Shown here piece by piece: positions 18,899 to 34,051 of a DNA stretch of 64,000 bases; the stretch's first letter is position 1; each line of letters starts with the position of its first letter. This DNA comes from Actinomyces gerencseriae DSM 6844 (GTDB taxonomy: Bacteria > Actinomycetota > Actinomycetes > Actinomycetales > Actinomycetaceae). The DNA lies in contig NZ_AUBN01000016.1 of NCBI RefSeq assembly GCF_000429265.1, positions 20,549 to 84,548 on the forward strand. Direction: 5' to 3'. The notes beneath the pieces were generated by a model. The model saw only the letters and a program-made list of their open reading frames with translations, was not told the DNA's origin and ran no database searches. The position numbers were made by a program, and so were the translations under genes.

Positions 18899-19660
18899 GT
18901 GGTAACACACGATGTGGTAGCAACGGACCTGACGCCCCAGCAGCAGCTGGAGCTGCAATTCAAGGCGTCCTCCTCCAGCGACCTCATCGACGACGGGTTG
19001 AGGACCGTTCGCGATGGGCGCCTGTCGACGGCGAACCGCGACCAGGTTCTGGCGAGCCTGGCCACCGGGCTCGACCGGCTCTACACCCTCGCGCTCGACC
19101 TGCACCGGCTCGAGCTCGGCCGCCTGCCGGAGCGCCCCGATGCGGCGACGCTCCCGGAGCCCAGCCTAGCGGACCTGCACGCCCGGCTCTTCGACATCCT
19201 GGGCCTCCATCCCGGGCGGACGAGCGGGGGCGCCGATCAGTGGCTGTGCCGCCTGAGCGCGGACCCGGTCGCCGACGCGCTCGTCGAGGCCCTGGGCTAC
19301 TACCGGGACACGACGGCGAGCGAGCAGAGGGCCCCGGACAGCGCCTGGGAGCGGGTCCGGGCCGCCGTCGACCTGGATCCGGGTGTCGGGAGCCACCGCC
19401 TCAGGTCCCGGGCGGATGACGGCGCGGGCGGTACGGATGACGCGGCCGACCCGGCAGGCGCCGAGAATCCGGGAGACGCGGCGGCGGGCACGGCGACGGC
19501 ACGGGCCTACCGGGAGGCGTGGAACAGTCGATTCATCTCCACCGTCGAGACCATCCGCTCCACCATCGACGCCTGCAGCCAGGACGGCCTGCTCGGCGGC
19601 CCGGCCCAGAGCCTGGGCGCCGAGCTCGCGCAGCGGCGTCGGGGAACGGATGCGGCATGA
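18899..19660 (+). CDS. hypothetical protein, first of a coupled pair
   Basis: About 253 residues, not recognised. The best starts are GTG 18899 or GTG 18914, where the protein becomes VVATDLTPQQQLELQ; the open frame upstream is low complexity and rejected. The sequence is soluble and mostly helical, with Leu-rich segments (LASLATGLDRLYTLALDLHRLELG) that could pack as a coiled bundle, an Asp/Ala/Gly-rich linker at about residues 165-200 and a final helical part. It overlaps the next gene by ATGA, so the two products are probably partners. Confidence 0.6.
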   Translation: MVTHDVVATDLTPQQQLELQFKASSSSDLIDDGLRTVRDGRLSTANRDQVLASLATGLDRLYTLALDLHRLELGRLPERPDAATLPEPSLADLHARLFDILGLHPGRTSGGADQWLCRLSADPVADALVEALGYYRDTTASEQRAPDSAWERVRAAVDLDPGVGSHRLRSRADDGAGGTDDAADPAGAENPGDAAAGTATARAYREAWNSRFISTVETIRSTIDACSQDGLLGGPAQSLGAELAQRRRGTDAA

Positions 19661-21144
19661 GTCGGTACGGCGAGGGGACTCCACGGCGTCCCGACCGGGC
19701 GGCGGAGGCCGGGGCCGGGGAGACTGCACCGGGATCCTCTCCGACACGGCGCTCATCCGGACGCCGGAGGGCGGCGGAGGCGGCCGCGCCGCAGCTCGGC
19801 GACCCACCGCGCACCACGCGGGGACCACGACAGACACGAGCACGTGAGGATGATGAACAGGTGCGGGAATTCTCACAGGTACGATCAGCCGGCGAGGGCG
19901 TGAGCGGCGCCGTGGTGCCGCCGCTGTCGGGTCCCGTGCGGGTGGGCGATTACGCGCGCTCGGCGTCCTTCGTCACCGGCGACGACACCCGGGAGGTCCT
20001 CCTCCCGGAGGGAACGGTGGCCAGGTGGGACACGTCGGCGGCGATATGGCGATCGGCCGGGCAGTCCTGGGGCAGCGACTACGACCGGTACGCGCTGCCC
20101 GCCGATGGGGAGTGGCCGCTGCTGGTCCCGCAGACCATCGAGTGCCCGAGGGGCTTCTCGGCCTGGAGCGACCGCGGCGCCTGGGGACGACGACTGCCGC
20201 GGGAGACCGTCGTCGACGGGTTCCGGGCCGAGGCGACGGCGATGCTCGACCGCACCCCGGTACGGCTGCTCGACGTGTGGGGGGACACGGCGCGGGTGAG
20301 CGCGGACGAGCGCGACGCGCTCGGCGACTGGATCGACCTGTCGAGGCTGACGCGAGTGGTCGTGGAGCAGACTCGGGCCCTGACGGCGGTGGGCGGCGAG
20401 CTGACGGCGTCGGTCCCCGACCGGTTCATGGACTGGCGGGTGGTGCTGCCGCAGGGGTTCAGCGGGGTGGGCCTGTCCGGCGCCGGGCCCGAGGCACCGC
20501 TGGAGGGGTGGACGCCGTCGTACGTGGGGCCGGTCCCGGCGTCGGGGCAGATGTTCGCGGTGCTCCACGGCATGCCGTTCAAGGCCGCCGAGTTCCATGA
20601 CCGCGACCGCGTGTACCCCGAGCCGGTCACCCTGCTGAAGGCGGAGCCCTACTACCCGTGCCCGCAGGGCTTCGGCATCGACCGGAACTACTCCAAGTGG
20701 TGGATGACCGAGCCGATCGCGACGTCGCAGCTCGACGGAACGTTCTCGGTCGCGCGCGTACGGGCCGTATGGCGGGGCAGGCACGTGGAGGTGCGGCACG
20801 TGGCGTACGCCTACGCCTACGTGCGGGAGCTGGAGACCGTGCCGGGGCGCCAGCGGCCGGCGCGCCAGCCCGGGCTCTCCGAGCTGGACACGCTGGAGGG
20901 TCCGATTCGTCTCGACGAGCTCGAGCACGTGAGGTTCAGCGTCTCGGTGAAGACCCGCCATCGCGAGGGCGGACCCTGGCGGTTCCTGGAGGCATGGGGG
21001 CTGAACCCCTATCTGCGCACCTGGGCGGCCGTGCACATCGAGCGCGGCGCCTGGCAGTCGTGGCCCATGCCCGCCGCACCCGCGACCGCCAGGACCAGGA
21101 GATCGCGCGGCAATCATCGCTCCTCGCTGTACGCGGGCGTCTGA
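19657..21144 (+). CDS. hypothetical protein, second of a coupled pair
   Basis: A 495-residue protein of unknown function. The first ~80 residues are Arg/Pro/Gly-rich and probably disordered; a compact domain begins near VRVGDYARSASFVTGDD. It is rich in Trp and aromatic residues (CPRGFSAWSDRGAWGRRL, IDRNYSKWWMTEP, LNPYLRTWAAVHI). No signal peptide or membrane segment is seen. The ATG overlaps the stop of the previous gene, so production is coupled. I do not recognise the family. An R2/R1 and duplicated-element region follows its 3' end. Confidence 0.65.
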   Translation: MSRYGEGTPRRPDRAAEAGAGETAPGSSPTRRSSGRRRAAEAAAPQLGDPPRTTRGPRQTRAREDDEQVREFSQVRSAGEGVSGAVVPPLSGPVRVGDYARSASFVTGDDTREVLLPEGTVARWDTSAAIWRSAGQSWGSDYDRYALPADGEWPLLVPQTIECPRGFSAWSDRGAWGRRLPRETVVDGFRAEATAMLDRTPVRLLDVWGDTARVSADERDALGDWIDLSRLTRVVVEQTRALTAVGGELTASVPDRFMDWRVVLPQGFSGVGLSGAGPEAPLEGWTPSYVGPVPASGQMFAVLHGMPFKAAEFHDRDRVYPEPVTLLKAEPYYPCPQGFGIDRNYSKWWMTEPIATSQLDGTFSVARVRAVWRGRHVEVRHVAYAYAYVRELETVPGRQRPARQPGLSELDTLEGPIRLDELEHVRFSVSVKTRHREGGPWRFLEAWGLNPYLRTWAAVHIERGAWQSWPMPAAPATARTRRSRGNHRSSLYAGV

Positions 21145-21283
21145 GTCGCCGTGGGCGAGCGCCCGAGTCCGGGTGGCGCGGCACCGGGAGTGGCGCGGCA
21201 CCGGGGACGCGGCGAGAGGCTCCGTCCACTCATAGGTTTGAGTCCCTGAAGACGCAGAACTCATAGTGCGTTCACAGGTTGCG

Positions 21284-21530
21284 TGGGGGCGTGCGTCCAG
21301 GCGAGCCTGATTCCATAGTCATCGCCGCTGGACGGAACGGGTCGCGAGGGACGGGCTTCCCCGCTGGTGATCCGGCCGAGAGCCACCAGGGTTGCAGGGA
21401 CCCCTGATGGACTCGCTCCGGCGAGGGAGGATGCGCTCCCCGGTTCAGGTAGCCCGGGTATGAGCCCCTCGACGACATGGGCCCGCGGGCCGGGAGAGAC
21501 AACCCGGCGCCGCGGGCCCGGTCCGCTCTC
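21284..21530. repeat. duplicated structured element, copy 1
   Basis: About 240 bp that recurs, diverged, at 21708-21930. The best-conserved block is GCCCCTCGACGACATGGGCC followed by a nested hairpin GCCGGG-AGAGACAA-CCCGGC inside GGGCCCGCGG / CCGCGGGCCC. The middle parts differ in sequence yet keep hairpin potential (CCCCGG...CCGGG). No coding logic is consistent between the copies, so a non-coding RNA or mobile element is likelier than a gene. Confidence 0.6.
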
Positions 21531-21707
21531 GGGCGCGTGCGGATCGCGGTCCGCACGACGAGCGGGCCGCGGAGCCGAGTCTCAGCGGGCGGCGTCGGAG
21601 GCGCGCTCCACGAGATGGCGTCCGGCGCCGTCCTCCCGCCCTGCTCGGACATGGACCGGGGCACGACTTCCTAGACGTTTCTCAGGCGCGGCGGGGCGGT
21701 TTTCCAG
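21531..21707. other. spacer between duplicated elements
   Basis: Nothing recognisable lies between the two copies. The minus-strand frame that spans it is created by the repeats. Confidence 0.4.
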
Positions 21708-21930
21708 GGCGCACTGGTTACATGGTTACTGCCGTCGGACGGGACGGGTCGTGAGGGTTGGGGAACCCGTCGAGCGGTCCGTCGCCGAGGTCGAGGCGGG
21801 TCTTAGGGAGCCCGCTCCGATCGCTCCGGCGAAGGAGGATGTGCTCCCCCGGATGTGGGAACCCGGGGTGCGAGCCCCTCGACGACATGGGCCCGCGGGC
21901 CGGGAGAGACAACCCGGCGCCGCGGGTCTA
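21708..21930. repeat. duplicated structured element, copy 2
   Basis: The second copy shares the terminal hairpin block exactly and shares GCTCCGGCGA, GAGGATG and GACGGGACGGGTCG-type stretches with the first. Differences include indels that are not multiples of three, which argues against a protein-coding role. Confidence 0.6.
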
Positions 21931-21978
21931 GTCATATCCCGGGAGCGGGGCGGTGGGCGGCAGGCAGTCGGCACCCGC

Positions 21979-22036
21979 CGAGATCGGTTCACTTCCGCAG
22001 CGAGATCGGTCGAGTTCCGCACCGAGATCGGTTCGA
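21979..22036 (+). repeat. R2 array, 3 units of 22 bp
   Basis: GAGATCGG begins at 21980, 22002 and 22024, an exact 22-bp period, each followed by a TTCCG box. An R1 array starts 130 bp further on. Confidence 0.9.
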
Positions 22037-22160
22037 CGGCGGCGCGGTGACGTCCGGACCCTCGGCTCGACCGGCGAATCCGCACAGAACCCGCCGGAGG
22101 GAGGCGAGGCGCAAGGTCCCCCGTTGCCCGATGCGGCGCGCACCACTCTTGCAGCCCCTC

Positions 22161-22320
22161 GTGGTCGTACCTTCTCGCGCCCGGTCGTACCCGACTCGGC
22201 GCGGTCGTACCTTCTCGCTCGTGGTCGTACGGTAGCCGGGTTCTAAGGTACGACCGCGCGGCATCACGTACGACCGCGGAGCGCTGCGTACGACCGCGCG
22301 GCCCCGGGTACGACCGCACG
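22161..22320 (-). repeat. R1 repeat array, copy B (4+4 sites, 20-bp period)
   Basis: GGTCGTAC at 22163, 22183, 22203 and 22223 faces GTACGACC at 22248, 22268, 22288 and 22308. The centre GGTAGCCGGGTTCTAAG is the reverse of the copy A centre, so this copy is inverted. It lies just left of a decayed insertion sequence. Confidence 0.95.
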
Positions 22321-22351
22321 AGACCCGAACACGCATAGCACCGCCTATGGG

Positions 22352-22802
22352 GGCTTATTCATGGTGTGTGGGTGTTTATGAGTCCGAGGACAGCTGTGAT
22401 GGTTACCGGGAAGGCGCCCAGTGGTCTTCTGCGGCCGGTGTGCAGGACGCGCCAGGTCCTGGGTGTTCGCGATGACCCGTGAGACGGTGGACTGCCGGAC
22501 GCCGTGGACCTCGGCGAGCAGCTCCTGGACCGGGTTGTGGCGCAGGTAGCTCAGGACCTCAGGCGCACGCACCGGTGCAGATCCGGCACCCGCACCCCGA
22601 AGACCGGTAGAGGGCCCGCGGCGTGGATCGCCTCGCACAGGTCCGCAACCTCACCGCGGGTGATCCTCGCGCTACTATTCATGATGGTGGCTCGCCTCCC
22701 GATTGAATTGACCTCAGCACCTGAGCTATCTCAGGAGCAGGCCGCTGTCCCACCCAGCGACACGCACCCCACTAAAACACCCCGGGCACCCCATGAATAA
22801 GA
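22352..22802 (-). mobile_element. decayed IS5-like insertion sequence or deletion derivative
   Basis: Imperfect terminal inverted repeats bound the element: the left end reads CTTATTCATGGTGTG...GGTGTTT from 22354, and the right end on the minus strand reads CTTATTCATGGGGTG...GGTGTTT from 22799. Only ~450 bp remain, with a frameshifted transposase N-terminus inside. A CTA flanks both ends (22344-22346 and 22805-22807), a possible target duplication. Confidence 0.7.
22385..22682 (-). pseudogene. IS5-family transposase N-terminal remnant, frameshifted
   Basis: On the minus strand an ATG at 22682 opens MNSSARITRGEVADLCEAIH and runs to a stop after VRLRS. A second frame then carries EVLSYLRHNPVQELLAEVHG and VRQSTVSRVIANTQ, the helix-turn-helix of IS5-type transposases (compare the usual ...LRRNRTQEELAE..GVSQPTVSRVI pattern). 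The DDE catalytic domain is missing. So the gene is both frameshifted and truncated and cannot move the element. Confidence 0.75.
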
Positions 22803-22804
22803 CT

Positions 22805-23308
22805 CTAGCCCTGAGCGTATCCGACGAACCGCCGCTCGATTCTCGGCATCAAGCGGTGCATGAAGTACAGGTTTCCGTAGACCAGCACCATCACCAGCAT
22901 GAAGCATGCTACCGTCGACAGATCGATTCTCCAGTAGTGGGAGACAATGAGCCACATCACCGGAACCTGAAGAGTGGCAGTCACAACCCCGGGGACGTAC
23001 CCTTTGAACCGGAAACACATTCTATAGTGAATGAGGAAGTGAAGACTGTACGCCACACAGAAGCACAGGTACAATCCGTCACCTTGCGTCAGCGAGCAAA
23101 CATAAGAGACGGTCAGCAGGATAACAAACTCCTCCAGAACCCCCACCGTGAATGCCGACCCATCCCTGGTCCCCCCAAAATAGCCCGTCTGGTCGGGGAG
23201 CATCCGAAACCTCGCCCGCCTCTTCCACAGAGGCAGGAACACCATCTCCTCAAAATCATGCAGAATAAACAGGATCGGTAGCGCCCAGTAGTCGAGCAGA
23301 AACGACAT
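22805..23308 (-). CDS. HXXEE-domain membrane protein
   Basis: A 167-residue membrane protein with about four to five hydrophobic segments. It carries the family signature HDFEE near residue 17 (FILHDFEEMVFLP) and a later VLEEFVILL, as expected for the HXXEE family, whose biochemical role is unknown. ATG at 23308 has a good GGAGG ribosome site 5 bp upstream; the longer open frame above it is not coding. The TAG stop lies exactly at the edge of the decayed IS element, so the insertion may have set or shortened the C-terminus. DNA here is AT-richer than the window average. A TetR gene upstream and a 33-bp palindrome suggest tight control. Confidence 0.8.
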   Translation of the reverse strand: MSFLLDYWALPILFILHDFEEMVFLPLWKRRARFRMLPDQTGYFGGTRDGSAFTVGVLEEFVILLTVSYVCSLTQGDGLYLCFCVAYSLHFLIHYRMCFRFKGYVPGVVTATLQVPVMWLIVSHYWRIDLSTVACFMLVMVLVYGNLYFMHRLMPRIERRFVGYAQG

Positions 23309-23695
23309 TCTTCCTCCCAGCGATGGCTTATCGGTCGAGAGGACCGTATGCCGAAAACCCGATCCGTTCCACTCGCGCAGCACGTGTGGTACAGATTCGC
23401 AGAATCCGTACCACACAACAGGGAAGTCGAGCCCGCCCCTCGACGCGGCACGCTCACAGCCGTCAAGCCCGAGCTGCGCAGTGTGGGCTGGATTGTGTTT
23501 CTGGCGAGGTTTTCGTTGGAATAACGCCGGTGAGGTGTCGTTGTGGGGCATCAGCCTCAACGACCACCACCTCACGGCCCCCGCCCCCCCGACCCCGAAA
23601 CCGAAGCCGAAGCCGAAGAGATCCTCACCGCCCTCAACATCCCGACAGGGCACCAAAACTGCGCAACTCGGACCAAGACCCCGCGATGGAGCCGA
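23309..23695. other. leader region between tetR and the HXXEE gene
   Basis: Apart from the operator at 23384-23416, this stretch holds a GAAGCC-repeat patch near 23600 (CCGAAGCCGAAGCCGAAG). No gene is supported. Confidence 0.4.
23384..23416. promoter_or_regulatory. 33-bp palindromic operator upstream of the HXXEE gene
   Basis: GTGTGGTAC and GTACCACAC form perfect 9-bp outer arms; inside them ATTC-GCA-GAAT forms a second dyad. It lies 75 bp upstream of the HXXEE start and downstream of tetR. The size and nested symmetry fit a TetR dimer-pair site. Confidence 0.7.
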
Positions 23696-24274
23696 CTATC
23701 GCACGTACCCGGCGTAGACCGATAGCTCCTCAAGAAACGTCCTGACAACCTCTGAGGCCTTTGGGCTCATGCCATGATCGATCCAGTGCAGGAGAATATT
23801 CCACATTCCACCAACGACCAGCAGGTCCACGAGAGTCTCGTCAACTTCGGAGACTCCGTGCCAGGGAAGGCCAGAGTGCGGCAGCACCTCCAGGAACTTC
23901 TTTCGCTGCACATCGAGCGCCAGATCCAAGAGCTGACGCCTTCTCAGCAGGGCAACACATTCTCTGCGATCCCCCCAGAAGGAGAAATAAAAGTTGAGAA
24001 GGCTCTCAATATCCGAGATGCCACGCTCCTCAACACCTTGGAGATACTCCGTCAGCAACTCCTCCACATGGAACACCAGGACGGACCTCTTCGTGGAGAA
24101 ATGGCGATAGTACGTATTTCTGGAGACACCCGCCCTGGCCGCCACCTCCGACACGGAGATCTCATCGAGCTCATAAACCGCAAGCTTTTCGAAGAGAGCC
24201 TCGGCGATCCGCATCTTGGAACGGTGCGCGCGAACGTCCACAGCGACTCCATCACGATCAGCACTCCCCATCAT
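23696..24274 (-). CDS. TetR/AcrR-family transcriptional regulator
   Basis: A 192-residue regulator. The N-terminal HTH is clear: KMRIAEALFEKLAVYELDE then ISVSEVAARAGVSRNTYYRHF, followed by STKRSVLVFHVEELL. The remaining helices form the ligand-binding domain, with a TetR_C-like ending (SKASEVVRTFLEEL-type). ATG 24274 or 24271 is the start; the long open frame above is not coding. Codon use is AT-richer than in flanking genes, as in the HXXEE gene, so the pair was probably acquired together. It most likely represses the HXXEE gene through the 23384-23416 palindrome. Confidence 0.88.
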   Translation of the reverse strand: MMGSADRDGVAVDVRAHRSKMRIAEALFEKLAVYELDEISVSEVAARAGVSRNTYYRHFSTKRSVLVFHVEELLTEYLQGVEERGISDIESLLNFYFSFWGDRRECVALLRRRQLLDLALDVQRKKFLEVLPHSGLPWHGVSEVDETLVDLLVVGGMWNILLHWIDHGMSPKASEVVRTFLEELSVYAGYVR

Positions 24275-24589
24275 ATTCTGGAGTGTAGTCCTCGATCGCA
24301 GATGGAGAGACTTGGAGGTCGCGTCAGTAGGTGCGGTTCGGGAGCAGGGTGCGAGCACAAGGTCCCGGTAAGAAGTGAGTCGTCCGTACTTGCCTCTGCT
24401 CCTGGGAGCGTTTCCTCGTCCCCACCCCGCCATCATCGGTGACGGAGCCCTTGCGGGTCCGGTTCGCCGCGCTGCTGCCCGAGCATGTCGATACCGGGGC
24501 TTGCCCCGGACCACCCGGGACCACCAACAAGGTCACGGGCCGGGCGGTCACGGCCGACTGCGGGCCGAACAGCGCCCCGGGACGACGCC
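24275..24589. other. intergenic region between tetR and ebgR
   Basis: A small hairpin (CCGGGG-CTTG-CCCCGG, 24495-24510) lies here and could end ebgR transcription. A short plus-strand peptide (MTEPLRVRFAALLPEHVDT) may be the start of a lost gene, but it stops resembling a protein soon after. Nothing else is seen. Confidence 0.4.
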
Positions 24590-31131
<6,542 letters not shown>

Positions 31132-31304
31132 GCCGCATCCCGCCTCGCCCTACGGGACGCGGCCCGCGACCACCGCGGCCACCAGGCAGCAGGGCTCCGG
31201 GGCGGTCGGGCCGAGCGGGAGCGGAATGGTCCGCCGACCGGTGAGCAGGGCCCGGAGCGGCCGAGGCGCCGGGCCGAACGGAAAGCGGGGCTCCGGGGCG
31301 GCCG

Positions 31305-31342
31305 CCAGGGGCGGCCCGGCCTTTGCGCCGGGCCGCCCCTGG
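31305..31342. terminator. strong bidirectional hairpin between ygjI and vsr
   Basis: CCAGGGGCGGCCCGGC (31305-31320) pairs perfectly with 31327-31342 across a CTTTGC loop: a 16-bp stem. It sits 12 bp from the vsr stop and 170 bp past ygjI, between convergent genes. Confidence 0.85.
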
Positions 31343-31353
31343 CAACGCATCCG

Positions 31354-31818
31354 CTACTCCTCGCCGCTTCCGCCCCCGACCTCCCCGGTTCCGCTCTCAA
31401 GCGCGCGAATGATGAGGTGCACGGCGTCCCGCGGCGGGACGTGCTCCCAGATGCGCAGTACCCTCCAGCCCTCGGCCTCCGCCATGGCGGTCGTCTCCGC
31501 ATCGCGCTCGACATTCCTCGCGAGCTTCGGCTCCCAGTACTCGACGTGCGAGGCCGGGATCGTGCCGTGCTCGGGACATCCGTGCCAGAAGCACCCATCG
31601 ACGAAAACGGCGAGCCGCCGACGGGTGAAGACGATGTCCGCACGGCGACGCTTATTGCTCCACGGCGCAAAATCGACGCGATACCGGTAGCCGCGCGCAT
31701 GCAAGAGCCGACGGATCGCCAACTCCGGACGCGTGTCGCGGCGCCGATTCGACGTCATCGATCGGGCCGTGCCGGGACTACTGGCCCAGGACCCTCCGGT
31801 TTTCTCGGCACCGTCCAT
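31354..31818 (-). CDS. vsr: very short patch repair (Vsr) endonuclease
   Basis: A 154-residue endonuclease that nicks DNA 5' of T in T:G mismatches left when 5-methylcytosine deaminates. The family motif VFVDGCFWHGCPEH is intact, as are SNRRRDTRPELAIRRLLHARG at the N-terminus and PKLARNVERD. ATG 31818 has GGAGG 4 bp upstream and is preferred over ATG 31845. Vsr normally travels with a C5 cytosine methyltransferase; none is in the window, so it is an orphan here, or its partner was lost when the island rearranged. Neighbour on the far side of an R1 array is an HNH endonuclease. Confidence 0.93.
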   Translation of the reverse strand: MDGAEKTGGSWASSPGTARSMTSNRRRDTRPELAIRRLLHARGYRYRVDFAPWSNKRRRADIVFTRRRLAVFVDGCFWHGCPEHGTIPASHVEYWEPKLARNVERDAETTAMAEAEGWRVLRIWEHVPPRDAVHLIIRALESGTGEVGGGSGEE

Positions 31819-32080
31819 CCCGCCTCCTCGGTCCTTCTCGATCATTCGCAGTCATTCTCGATCATTCAATATCGACAACGGGATCGTTGCTCCGATCGGG
31901 CCGCCTCACGGTGAAGGAGATGCGCCCCTTCGGAGCAGCAGAATATGGAATCGCGAGGGAGAAGAGTGTCGCCGTATCCGCGGCCGTCATCTTCTCCGGA
32001 AGCAACTTCGGGGCTCTTCGTGTGTGTGGGTGTGGTCGGGGTGGGCGGGTGCCGGTGGTCCGATGTCTTGGAGTCCTGCG

Positions 32081-32240
32081 CGGTCGTACCCGGGGGCGCG
32101 CAGTCGTACGTGGAGACGCGCGGTCGTACCTTAAAGGGGCTCTAAGGTACGACCACGTGGAGTTGCGTACGACCACGCGCGTAGAGGTACGACCGCACGG
32201 CTTTACGTACGACCGGGTGAGACTGCGTACGACCACATGG
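32081..32240 (-). repeat. R1 repeat array, copy C (3+5 sites, 20-bp period)
   Basis: GGTCGTAC-type sites at 32082, 32102 (AGTCGTAC) and 32122 face GTACGACC at 32147, 32167, 32187, 32207 and 32227. The centre CTTAAAGGGGCTCTAAG is in the inverse sense of copy A. It lies between the divergently oriented vsr and HNH genes. Confidence 0.95.
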
Positions 32241-32541
32241 AGACAGTGGCCCACGATGACGAAGCGGTGCGCGCCCCCGAGCACTCCGGGCCCCACAGAC
32301 CAGCGGTGCGCAGCGGTGAGCGCGCACCGCACAGGGGCCGCATAACAGCGGGCTTCAGCAACACAGACCAGCGCAAGACCGCATCGGAGGTAGTTTCAAC
32401 GCCGGGCCTCACAGGCCAACGGCGCGGGACTGCAGGGCCTGCAGGACGCAAGCAGGACCCATGCGGGCGCCGGTGCCTGCACCCGCAGCAGCGCGCGGCG
32501 AGCACCCAGGACCTCCGGGACCCATTGCGCGGCGGGGGGCA

Positions 32542-32661
32542 TGTCCGAACCTGTTGCAAAGGAGCCGCCTACCGGTATCAGCAGCAGAGAAAAAACCCGG
32601 AATATCAACAATCCGTTTTGCGCGTTCCAGCCGGATCCAGGCCTTGCAACAGACTCGGACA
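32542..32661. repeat. 120-bp hairpin element E1
   Basis: Terminal arms TGTCCGAACCTGTTGCAA and TTGCAACAGACTCGGACA pair at 16 of 18 positions. The interior shares GAAAAAA-CCCGGAATA-CAAC with element E2 at 36462. The two elements have almost the same length, but the middle 10 nt of the arms differ and remain complementary within each element. Confidence 0.8.
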
Positions 32662-33012
32662 CCCGAACACCAAAACGAACCCCACCGACGAACGATACGG
32701 CGCGAGCCGACATCCCCTACGAGCACGACAACGGACAACCCCGCCGGAAGCACGACACATCCCCGGCACGACCCCCGGCGCACTCACACCCCGGGACCGT
32801 CGACCAGCACCCCGGCGGCCCCGACGAGAAAGAGCCCCGAACAGCCGCATCTCCCCACCCCGAACACGAAGAACCTCGAAACGGCCGCGACTGCCGATCG
32901 AGCCGTGTAGTCTCGAGACAAGGACCGCGAAGTTCTGGTAAGCAATTTCGAGAGCCCCAAAGGAAAGTTGTCAGTCTAAAATACCAACGAACAGGACGGC
33001 TCAGCGACCGAA
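32662..33012. other. AT-richer leader before the HNH gene, no gene seen
   Basis: The stretch is richer in A and C than its surroundings (ACCCGAACACCAAAACGAAC). It may hold the HNH promoter. No protein family, repeat or RNA is recognisable. Confidence 0.4.
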
Positions 33013-33963
33013 GTGAAACACCCGCTATTCACCCCCGACGAGGAACTCGACGCCCACCTCGCCACGATGCAGTGGTTCGAGGCGCAGCAGGCGGACGGCC
33101 ACGAACTCTTCACGCATCAGGAGCTCATGCGCGGATTCATGTGGCACGGGCATCGTCTCCCGCTCGTTCACCAGACGCAGGGGATCTGGAAGCCCGCCGG
33201 CTTCGCCTCCTCCTTGACTTTCAAAACCGCGGCGCCGAAATCCGGCAAAGAGGCCCCGTACACGGACCGGATCGACGATGACGGGCTGCTTCGCTACAAG
33301 TTCGCCGACTCCCCCGGCAAGCAGTGGACCAACGAGGCGATGATCGAAGCCGCCCGCCGCAACTACCCTCTCGCCTGGCTCGTCGGCGTCAAACCGACGG
33401 ACTCCCTGCTGTACTACTACGTCCGTTTCCCCGCCTTCATTGAACGGATCGACCAAGAGAGTTCGGAATTCATTATCGCCATCGAAGAGGCGAGGTCGGC
33501 CGTCATCGAGAATGCCGGCCCTCCGCTGATCGAACGAAGGTACGTATCTCGTTGGACCAGGGCGCGCGTTCACCAGCACGATTTTCGCGAGCACGTCATC
33601 AGCGCATATGAAATCTCCTGCGCCGTCTGCGACCTCCCGCACGCGCAACTCCTCGAAGCCGCACATATCATCCCGGACGCGGAGGAGTCGGGCGCACCCG
33701 AAGTCAGCAATGGCCTTGCACTGTGCAGGGTCCATCACACGGCTTACGATCGCAACCTCATCGGCATCGATGCGAACCACTGCATCCATGTGGCGGAGCG
33801 GGCGCGGAAGCTCGAGACGGATTCCCATCGCACCGGCTTTCTGGCTTTCGACGCCGAATCCCTCACGCACGTGCCGAGGAGCAAACGGCTGCGCCCGGAT
33901 GGCGATCGTCTCAGCGAGCACTTCCGCCGCTTCCTGGAGGCCGAGGAGAAGACCTCGGCGTAG
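33013..33963 (+). CDS. HNH endonuclease, putative restriction enzyme
   Basis: A 316-residue protein with a C-terminal HNH nuclease. The domain has CAVCDLPHAQLLEAAHIIPD, then SNGLALCRVHHTAYDRNLIGI, giving the paired Cys/His zinc ligands and catalytic His of beta-beta-alpha-metal nucleases found in type II/IV restriction enzymes. The N-terminal ~190 residues are probably a DNA- or modification-recognition domain; I cannot name it. GTG 33013. No methyltransferase is near, which would suit a modification-dependent enzyme, but this is inference. It lies within the island that begins with vsr. Confidence 0.85.
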   Translation: MKHPLFTPDEELDAHLATMQWFEAQQADGHELFTHQELMRGFMWHGHRLPLVHQTQGIWKPAGFASSLTFKTAAPKSGKEAPYTDRIDDDGLLRYKFADSPGKQWTNEAMIEAARRNYPLAWLVGVKPTDSLLYYYVRFPAFIERIDQESSEFIIAIEEARSAVIENAGPPLIERRYVSRWTRARVHQHDFREHVISAYEISCAVCDLPHAQLLEAAHIIPDAEESGAPEVSNGLALCRVHHTAYDRNLIGIDANHCIHVAERARKLETDSHRTGFLAFDAESLTHVPRSKRLRPDGDRLSEHFRRFLEAEEKTSA

Positions 33964-34051
33964 CAAGCGGACGGAAAGCTTCAGGCAAGCTACGACGCGC
34001 CGCGCAGACTCTCCCCGCACAGCGCACCGCACCCGAGATCGGAGAGCACTC

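Noticed and set aside
32542..32661. E1/E2 as integron attC sites
   Set aside because: The outer ends do not fit the GTTRRRY/RYYYAAC core, and no integrase is near.
32241..33012. Proteins from overlapping frames in the HNH leader
   Set aside because: Low-complexity and repeat-derived peptides; none continues into a recognised domain.
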